A stretch of 64,000 nt of DNA from Nitrospirae bacterium MYbin6 (GTDB lineage: Bacteria > Nitrospirota > Thermodesulfovibrionia > Thermodesulfovibrionales > Magnetobacteriaceae): positions 34,116-98,115 of the forward strand of contig PEAC01000001.1 in NCBI GenBank assembly GCA_002753305.1. Direction: 5' to 3'. The translations under genes were made by a program, and so were the position numbers. The notes beneath the pieces are model-generated. The model ran no database searches. It was not told the origin of the DNA and saw nothing but the letters and a program-made list of their open reading frames with translations. How positions within the stretch are numbered: position 1 is the stretch's first letter; each line of letters starts with the position of its first letter. Below, piece after piece: positions 1 to 9,800 of this stretch.

Positions 1-850
1 TAATAACCGCGCCGATAAGGGACGAGTCAAGTCCGCCGCTCAGGTAAAATCCTACCGGCACATCTGCCATCAGCCTGTAGTTTACGGATTGCCTGAAAAG
101 CTCGTCGAACCTCTCCACATAGAATGACTCATCCTTATAGCAGCCTGCTTGCCGCTCCTGCGGGTATATTAAATCCCAGTACTCTTTTTCACTCAGGCGT
201 ATTGTGCCGTCATGTATGGAGGCGGCAACGAAGTGCCCCGGCCTCAGGCTCGATATTCCCTTAAACATGGTGGTCGGGCTTACAAGCCCCGGAAAAGAAA
301 GCACCTGGTCAAGTCCACGCGGGTCAACCTCTTTTTTTACCTGGGGATGGCAGAGAATGGCCTTTATCTCGGAGGCAAACACCAGAGCGCCGCTGGCCAC
401 GGTATAAAATAGCGGGGTTATCCCGGCCTGGTCTCTTGCAAGAAGCAGACGTTTTTTTCTCGTATCATAGATGGCAAATGAAAACTGTCCGTTTAGTTTT
501 TCTATAAAACCATCTCCGTACTCCTCATAGAGATGAACCAAGACCTCCACGTCGCAGTGTGTGTGGAATATATGCCCCCGGCTTTGCAGTTGTGCCTTAA
601 GCTCTCTGAAGTTGAATATCTCACCGTTACAGACTGACACAATGGTTTTGTCCTCGTTGTACATGGGCTGATTACCGGTGGCTAAGTCTACGATGGAAAG
701 GCGTCTGAAGATAAGGCCAATGTGTCTTTCCAGGTGGAGCCCTGTGTCGTCAGGGCCGCGGTGGATAATGGCGTTACCCATTTTTGACAGTATATCCTCG
801 TCTATCCCCCCGTCGGGGCGCGCAGTAAATATTCCGGCAATCCCGCACAT
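1..850 (-). CDS. asnB: asparagine synthetase-like amidotransferase (partial, C-terminus outside window)
   Basis: Glutamine-hydrolysing amide synthase of the AsnB class, which takes ammonia from glutamine and transfers it to an adenylated carboxylate. The start is the ATG at 850, so the mature protein begins with Cys2 (MCGIAGIF), the N-terminal nucleophile of class II amidotransferases. The reading frame stays open to the window edge and ends in the synthetase-domain PP-loop LSGGLDSS (about positions 20-43). It begins 5 bases after the stop of the megasynthase gene, so it is very probably cotranscribed. Within a PKS/NRPS operon such enzymes can amidate the product or supply asparagine or glutamine; which applies here is inference. 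About 283 residues are visible. Confidence 0.93.
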   Translation of the reverse strand, partial: MCGIAGIFTARPDGGIDEDILSKMGNAIIHRGPDDTGLHLERHIGLIFRRLSIVDLATGNQPMYNEDKTIVSVCNGEIFNFRELKAQLQSRGHIFHTHCDVEVLVHLYEEYGDGFIEKLNGQFSFAIYDTRKKRLLLARDQAGITPLFYTVASGALVFASEIKAILCHPQVKKEVDPRGLDQVLSFPGLVSPTTMFKGISSLRPGHFVAASIHDGTIRLSEKEYWDLIYPQERQAGCYKDESFYVERFDELFRQSVNYRLMADVPVGFYLSGGLDSSLIGAVI

Positions 851-855
851 CTCTA

Positions 856-3800
856 TTAAAAATCCTCGTCTATTTTGCCGGCTGAACTGAGGAAATCATC
901 CTGTTGCTGGAGTTCGTCCCTGCTGGTTAACAGTCTTTTCACATCATTAACCGGCATATCCGGTTTGTCCAACAGGTATCCTGCCAGTTGAATCAACCTT
1001 GAAGCGGTGGAGTCGATTAGTTCGGTTTCGATGGTGTCGGCATTATAACAGAAATCAACCGTTATGTTGGCCCCGGGGTAGATAACCAGGGTTAAGGCGT
1101 AGTTGGTCTCCTCGTATGTCTTAATGTCGTCTATGATGAGGTCTATACCCATTGATTTGGAGATTTCGGTTAACTGCCCTCCAAGCGGGTAGTTTTCAAA
1201 TACCAGGACATGGTCAAAGAGCCCTTTTTTGAATTGAGTTACGCCCTGAATGTCAGCCAGGGATAGATAATGATGGGGTTTTCCGTTAATAAAATCATGT
1301 TGTACGTTTCTGGCGAGTTCCCTGAAGGCAATGCCATCGTCCATGGAGACCCTCACCGGGATGGTGTTTATAAACAGGCCGACCATCCTCTCCACTTCAG
1401 GCACCTCTACGGGACGCCCCGATACTGTAAGCCCAAATACCACGTCATCCTCACCGGTATGTTTACTAAGCAGCACTGACCACAGCCCCTGAAACGCGGC
1501 ACTAATAGTAACACCGGTTGATTTTGCAAAGGCATCTATGCACGCGCTTACATCCTCTCCTAAAGAAAAGCTCAGGACTGAGACACCGCCATTGCTGCTG
1601 TGGCTCTGGCTGCCTCCGGCGCCAAAAAAAGCCGTCCGCTTGTAGCCGTCCAGATAACCTCTCCAATAATCGACCATGATATTGGCATTGCGTGTTCTGA
1701 GCCACCCGATGTAGCCGCCGTATCGGGCAGCAGGCTTGAATTCCGGAATGTTCCCTTCTTTGAAGGCGCTATAGGCATGAAACAAATCGGTAATTATCAG
1801 GCCAAGACACCACCCGTCTAAAATTATATGATGATGGCTCCACACTACGTCAAATGCGCCGTCGTGCCGCTTTATGATACATATGCGCATCAAAGGCTCC
1901 TGCGTAAGGTCAAACCCTCTCTGCCTATCTTGCACCCTGTAGCCGCTTAAAAAACCGTTACCGCCCTCACCGGACATATCCATGTACAGACACTCCATCT
2001 GTCTCTCTGTGGGAATTACCTGCAACGGCTCTGCCGTGTCCGAGTGGACGAAGATGGCCCTGAGGATGTCGTGTCTGTCAAAAACACTCTGCCAGCTCCG
2101 CTGAAAGGCACTGACATCAAGCGCCCCTTTAACGGTAAATGAGACCTGCTCAAAATAGCTCGATGAGCCCTTGTCATACATCTTGTGAAACAGCATCCCC
2201 TCCTGCATTGGCGAGAGATTGTAAATGTCCTTAATCTGCCCGGCACTGAGTTGTAGTTGTCTTTGGATTGCCTCGAATCCTTTTAAGTCAAGCCCACTGG
2301 CGGTAAAATCGGACAATGTATGGCATGTCTGGTGTGTTGCCAGGGCAATTATATTTTTTTCGTAGGCCTTAATCAGTGCCGCAATGCCCTCTGCCCTGAA
2401 AACACCTGAGTTATAGGCAATGGAGCCGTGAAGCCTTCCGTTAACGACAAATCCTTCCACATTCACAACAGAATCGTTTCTGAAGGCCTGGCTTATGGTG
2501 TTTTCAACCGGGGTATCGGAAAACTCAAAGACTCCCCCCTTTTGTCTTCCATCGAAAGAACCAAGATAGTTAAAAGACACATGAGGGGTAAAGGCAAGGG
2601 CATCATACCCTGAGAGATATTTCAATATCCCATAACTGATACCGTTTTGCGGCACATCCCTGAGAGTTTTCCTTACATGTCTTATGCAGTCCTCCAGATT
2701 GCCGCCCTCTGGAGGGTGCAGCACTACCGGATAGACGCTGGTAAACCATCCGACGGTTCGGGAGACGTTAATCCCCTCGATTATCTCCTCTCTGCCGTGT
2801 CCTTCGAGTTCTGCCACTATGGCCTTTATCCCCTGAGTTTCGGACATCGACAATGCCAGCGCGGTAAGAAGAGTCTCCCTCATCTGCGTATTTGCCGTTG
2901 TCAGGAGGTCCCTTGTTGTGCCTTCATCAAGTATAAAGCTGAGCGTTTTAAGCTCTCCGTGACTGCCGCTGCCAAAGTCGGCCTTCATAGGCTCCACGGC
3001 AGTTTTGCAAATGGACCTCCAGTAGTCGGCCTCTTTTTGTAACCTGCCGTCTTTCAGGGCATAGCCGGTATATGTGATGACGGCCAGCGCCCACGCCTTG
3101 AATGAGTCTGTCTTGGGTGGAAAGACGACCGTCCGGTTTTCAACAATCGACTCATAGGCGTTTGTGAGGTCCTCTATGAGGATTCGCCACGATACGCCAT
3201 CCACAACGAGATGGTGTATAACTATTAAAAGTGAATCATGCAGGCTGCCCTTATATATGACGGCCTTACACAGCGGCCCCTCGTTAATATTAATAGTGGG
3301 AGGCACTGCGGCAGAGAGCGCCGAAATATCGGAGTCGTCTCTAAGCACGACCGTCTCAACCGGTATGTCCTCTATATAGGGGAGGCACTCCTGGATTACA
3401 CCTCCATCGGAAAAGGTATACTTCATCCTGAGGGCGTCATGGTGTGCTGCAAGTTTTGCAAGGGCCTCAGAGACAATCCCCTCGTCGAGCCTGTCGGCAC
3501 AGTTTAGCAAAACAGCCTGTGTATAGTGGGAAGATAGCGCGTCCATCGGCCTGTCAAAAAACCACCCCTGTATGGCAGTCAACGGTATCCGGCCAGCAAC
3601 AGTTCCCTGGTCCGACAGGGCGGCCCCGGAAATCCTCCGGGCCATATGGGCCAATACCGGGTTTTCAAATATGTCTCGTACCGAAATGGACATACCCTCG
3701 GCGTGAAGGGCCGAAATAAGCTGTATCGCCTTTATCGAGTCCCCGCCAAGGGCAAAGAAGTCGTCTGTTACGCTTACCGTCTTTCTATCGAGAATCGTCT

Positions 3801-6800
3801 TAAGGTGTTTGATGAGAATCGTTTCAGGCTCAGTGGATGGTTCCCTGAAATTGGCGGCGGCAGCGGTTGAGCCGCTATCCCCGGAGCCAAGCGGATCGGG
3901 GAGCGCCTTTTTATCGACCTTGTTGTTAGGCGACAGTGGAAACTTATCGAGGGAAACTATATACGCGGGAAGCATATAGTCTGGCAGGCGTTGTACGAGA
4001 TATGCCCTCAACTCTGTTACTGTGAGGCCCTCCTGTTTTATTATATAGGCTATAAGTTCCGGCGTCTCGCCTGAAAACTTCCGGGCCACGACCACTACGG
4101 CCATAACCAGCGGGTGTGTGGAGATGGCATATTCCACCTCGCTTAACTCTACCCTGTAGCCCCTTACTTTTACCTGGTCGTCTTTCCTGCCCAGACACTC
4201 GATATTTCCATCCGGCAGCCAGCGCCCCATATCGCCGCTCCTGTATAGCCTTTGATCTCTCAGCCCCCTGAGGGTTATGAACTTTTCAGCCGTCATCTCC
4301 GGTTTATTCTTATATCCGCGGGCCAGGCACTTACCGCCTATGCAAAGCTCCCCTGTGATGCCAAGCGGCACTAAATTGAGCGATTCGTCGACAATATAAA
4401 TGGATGTGTTTGAGATAGGGGTACCTATCGGGATGTGTGCTTCATATGGCCGCTCCGGCTCCAGTCTGTAGTATGTTACGGCAACCGTGGTTTCAGTGGG
4501 GCCGTAGGAGTTGAAAAACACCTTGGTTTTACCATAAAACAGTGCGTCACCGACAACCGCCGGGGCGCCGCACGAGGCTATGGCGCGTACCGTTTTCAGT
4601 TCGGCCTTGTTCAGGCTGTTAAGATAGACAGGCGGAAGCGCCAAAAATGTAACGCCCATTTTTTCTATGTATTCTATAAAGGCAGCGGTGTTAAAGATTG
4701 TCTCCTTTTGTATGAGTACGACACAGGCCCCGGCAAACAGGGAAAGGAATATTTCAAAAAGCGATGTGTCCGACGACATCGAGGAAAACTGCAGCATTCT
4801 GTCCGAACTGGTGATTTCAAAAAAATCTATGTGAGAGAGCGCCATATTCACCAGGGTCTCGTGTTCAATCATAACGCCCTTAGGCCTGCCAGTCGTGCCG
4901 GAGGTGTATATGACGTAGGCCAGGCTGGACGGCTGAGTGTGCCTTACAGGGTTTTTCAGGTCTTCACTGGCGATGTTTCTTATGTCAATTACCTTAAGTT
5001 TATCGCTTTTTACATCGTCTGAATGTGTAAGCAGGATACGGCAGCCGCTGTCCTCTATCATGTAGTCAATCCTGTCCTCGGGATAGGCGGGGTCTATGGG
5101 AAGAAACGCGGCTCCGGCCTTCAGTATCCCAAGCATGGCTATGACTGTCCACTCGGAGCGCCCTGCCTGTATGGCAATAAGTTCCTCTTCGGCAAGCGTA
5201 AGATGTTTTCTTATATAATTGGCAACCCTGTTAGACACTTCATTTAACCGGCGGTATGTAAATGTCCTGTCATCAAAGGCAATGGCCGTGTGCTCCGGGG
5301 TTTTCTCCGCCTGGCCCTCAAATATATCCGCAATAGCCATATGCAGGGGAAAGTCTTTGGCCGTGCTATTGAATTCCGATATGAGCCGTATTTTTTCCTC
5401 GCCGGTAAGTATGTCTATATCGCAAATGGCAATGCCGGGGTTCATTAAGACAGAATTGAGGATGTTTTCATAGTAGCGCAGAAATCTCTCCACGGTCTCA
5501 GGTTTGAATAAGGCCGTATTAAACTCCATGGACATGTTTAATGTGCCCCCGAGATCCAGGAATTCGTGTGTCAGGTCAAACATGGATTTATCTATGGAAA
5601 AGTCATACTTCGTAAATATCAAATCCTCTGTAACGGCGGATTTAGTGTCGACTTTCTCATAAACGAACATGGTATCAAAGAGAGGGTTTTTGCCCATATC
5701 CCGCTTAACTCCAAGCTTAGCGGCAAGTATCTCAAAAGGAAAACTCTGGCAGTCCAGTGCCTGAAGTACGGTCTCTTTTATTTCCCCGACCAGGGTGCCG
5801 AAGGGTTTATCCCCGGCGGGTCTCATCCTTATGGCAAGGGTATTTACAAACATTCCAATTTCATCCATAAGGTCTTCGTGGAATCTGCCGTCAAAATTAG
5901 TGCCGACAATCAAGTCCCCCTGCCCGGTGAGCTTATGAAGCAGCACGCTGTGGGCGGCAAACAGTAAGGCATAAAGAGACGCGCTGCATTTAGCGGAACA
6001 CTCCCTGAGCGCCGCCGTCTTTTTTTCATCTATGGTTATAAACAGTCTCCTGCCGTTAAAGGAACGCACCTTTGGCCGCTGAAAGTCCATTGGGAGATTC
6101 AGTACCGGGGTATGTTGAGAAAGCATATCGAGCCAGAACTTTTCATGTAACTTATATTCCTCAGAGATTTTGTAACCATGTTCCCACTCTACATAATCCC
6201 TGTACCGCATCTTAAGGGCGGGCAGCTCCTCCCCCCGATATAGCCTGATAAGTTCGCCAACCAGGATATCGGCAGAGATACCGTCAAACACGATGTGATG
6301 GGCGTCGATTATACACAGGTGGCTGCCACTGCGTTTCCCATCTGATATATAAGCCACACATACCCTGAATAAAGGCGCCGCGCAGAGATCGAAATCTCTT
6401 ATGAAATCCCTTATAAATACGTCAATCGCATTTTCAGTTACGGTTGCATATTCAACGGTTGAATCCACGCTGTCATAGATACGCATGACAGGCTCCCCGT
6501 TTTCAAAAACAAAACCGCTTCGCAGACTCTCGTGTCTGTGCACAAGGAGGTTAAACAGACTGCCAAATCGTTTCACATCAAGCGTGCCGTCAATGAAAAA
6601 CACAATCGGCACATGGTAGCTGAGCTGCCCCCCCTCGAATTGGCTTAAGGCATAAAGACGCCTCTGGGCGCTGGATACCGGTAAAGACACAGGGGAGGAT
6701 ACACTACTGCGTGCCTTGTGTTTTACACTGCCGAGAAATCCACCCGCTTTCATTTCCTCTATGCTGTCTATTACGGAGTTCTCCAAGACATTCAGGTCAT

Positions 6801-9800
6801 CGTCGGTGTGGGCGGTGGAGAGAAAACACGCCCTGCCTTCCCATACGTATATTCCGCGGTCAAGGAGATGATAATTGAGCAGCTCCTCGTCCCCCTTCAG
6901 GACGATCCTGAATAGGGAACCAAAGTTAACCATATGTATGGAGAGTCCCTCTTTGGCAAGGTATCCGTTTATTCTATCAGCAAGGTTATCGGTACGGCGG
7001 TTGAGCTCCTCCTGTAGGGTCGGCCCTGTGTGTTTGAGGTGTTGCAGCACCGCCTTTGCCCCTGCCATGGCAAGGGGGTGGTGATTGAATGTGCCGGCAA
7101 TCAGGGTGTTTTCCTTCTGTGGATAGGAGGAATCGCCAAATGACCACATGCCTCCGTCGACGGCGTCGAGATACTTTGCCTTGCCCGCGACGACCCCTAT
7201 GGGCAATCCCCCGCCAATGACCTTGCCGTAGGTTACGATGTCGGCCTCTACGGCAAACCATGCCTGGGCGCCCCCGGGATGAACTCGAAAGCCGGTTATC
7301 ATCTCGTCGAATATCAGGGCACTACCGATGTCCTGCGTCAGTTGTCTCAGTTTCCTGAGGAATTGGGCAGGCTGTAAGTCCGGCCTTCTGCTCTGTACCG
7401 GTTCCACCATGACGGCGGCTATCTCTTTGCCGTGTTTATAAATAAAGTCCAGTGAGGAAGGCTCATCATAATCTAAGACATACACATCGTCAACCATTCC
7501 CTGTGGAGTACCTGGAGAGAGGGGAACGGTTATGAGAGCGTCTCCTTCAAAATAACCCGATGCAAGGACTCCGTCGCTGTGGCCGTGATAGGAGCCGGAG
7601 AACACCACAAGCTTGTCCCTGCCTGTAACGGTACGGGCAATACGGACTGCGGCCATAACGGCCTCTGTCCCGGTATTAAAGAAGGCCACTCGCTCTACAT
7701 CTGCCATCTCGCTTATTAAGAGGGCATTCTCTGCGGCCAGCTGCGACATCGGCCCGACAGGAAACCCGTTTAAGAGTTCTTTCTCCAGCTCGGCCCTTAC
7801 AAACGGCGGGTTATGGCCAAAGAGATACACGCCAAAGCCCATGGATATATCCAGATACTCTCTGTCATCCATGTCCCATATCTTCGAGCCTTCGGCACGC
7901 CTTGCTATAATCTGATAAATAATGTCCTTCCACTCCATACGAAACCCCGAAATATTTCTGATGTTTGCAAACACCGGACGGTATCTCTGGGTGTGCTGCC
8001 TCGAGCGGGCAGTTTTTTCGGTATAACGTTTAATAAGGTTATCTATATGGGCTTGTTTTCTCTTGTCGGGGGCCAGGGATTCCCTATCCATAATTTTACG
8101 GTAAACGGTAAAGGCAGGTTTTACCGGGCCGGTGTTTTTATTTTCGGTAAGTCTCTGCCCCGTATCGGTGTGTTCAGGCGGCTTCCAACCGGATGGCAGG
8201 TGTGTCTCTATATAGTTAAGCAGCTTGTTAAAAGTAGACGTTTCCTTATAAAAAGACGCCATCTTTATATCCACGCCGTATGTGCGTCTGATGGAATCCC
8301 TTATTCGGGTTATCATCAGCGACACCAGGCCAAGGGTAAAGAGGTTTTTATCGTAGTCGTGTACGCTGATATCTATGCCGGAGATTCTCCTCACCACCTC
8401 ATGGATTTCACTCTTCATTGAGTGTGCCGTCTCCGGTACAATGAAACGGTCTTTTCCGCCGTTATTTGATATGGGGCTGTCAACTTCGGGGCGTTTGCTT
8501 GTTGGACTCTGAGGCCGTTGCCGATATTCATAGACTGGGTTTATCCACAGAGGCTGCCGGTTATAGGGATATGCTGGCAGTACCACCTTTTTTCGTCCTG
8601 TTACGTGTGAACCCAAGACCCCCTTCCAGTCAATCTCCACCCCTGAGATAAAGAGTTCGGAAAGCCCTTTCAGTATCTGTTGCCAATCGTTTGTACCCTC
8701 CTGGCGCACAGGGCGCATGTTGAACATCGAGTTGTTTACGCCCAGAGAAAACGCCCAGAGTGCCTCATTGTTGGGCAGACACTGCATCCCCAGGCTCATA
8801 AGGGTTGTAGTGGCGCCGACTTCTATAAAAACGTTATATCCCCACCTGTCCAGATTTACAACTGAGTCATAAAAGCGGACGCACTCTCTGAGGTGTCTGG
8901 CCCAGAACTCCGGCGTTGCAATCTCATCAGCGGCAAAGCTGCCGTTTGCGTTAGACACAACCGGTATTTTTGGAGTTGAGTATGTGACTTTATTAGCCAT
9001 ATCGAGGAAATCGTTCAGTACGGGTTCCATAAGGACGCTGTGAATCGCGTGTGATATTTTGAGCACTCTGGCCGGGATGTCCTTATCGATAAATTGGGCG
9101 ATTAGTTCAGTTACGGCCTCTTCCTCACCCGATATAACGACGTTTTCAGGGCCGTTAACGGCCGCAATAGATACCCTCCCTGAATATTTTTCCATTAAAG
9201 AGGCGACGGTCCTTTCATCAGAGAGGACAACGGCCATGCTGCCATTTTCCGTTGAACCCTGGATGAGCCGTCCTCTTTCGCATACAAGAGTGACGGCGTC
9301 TTGCAGAGAGAAAACCCCTGCAACACATGCGGCTACATACTGCCCTATGCTATGTCCCATTACTGCAGATGGCCGCAACCCCCAGGACAGCCACAACCGG
9401 GCAAGGGCATACTCCACGCAAAAAATAGCAGGCTGGGTGTAGAGGGTTTCGTTAATCAGCCCCGCGTCCTTGCCGCCATAGATTATATCCACGATGGATT
9501 TCCCTATTATAGGCGTTGCAATTGCATCACAGGCATCCATTGCCTCCCGAAACACGCCACCGCTGCGGTAGAGGTCCTTCCCCATTTCAGAGTACTGGGA
9601 GCCTTGTCCGGCAAACATGAATACGATTTTTTTAGGGGACCGGGAGATCTCACCGCTTATGCAGCCGTCTCCGCCGTTGGCGCCATTGAGGTAGTTGGCC
9701 AGATGTTTGCAGAGTTCATTTTTAGTTTTTCCCGAAAGGCTGAGGCGGTGTGGGAATTGTGCCCTTCCCGTTGCGGCACTGTAGCATATGTCGGCTAAGG

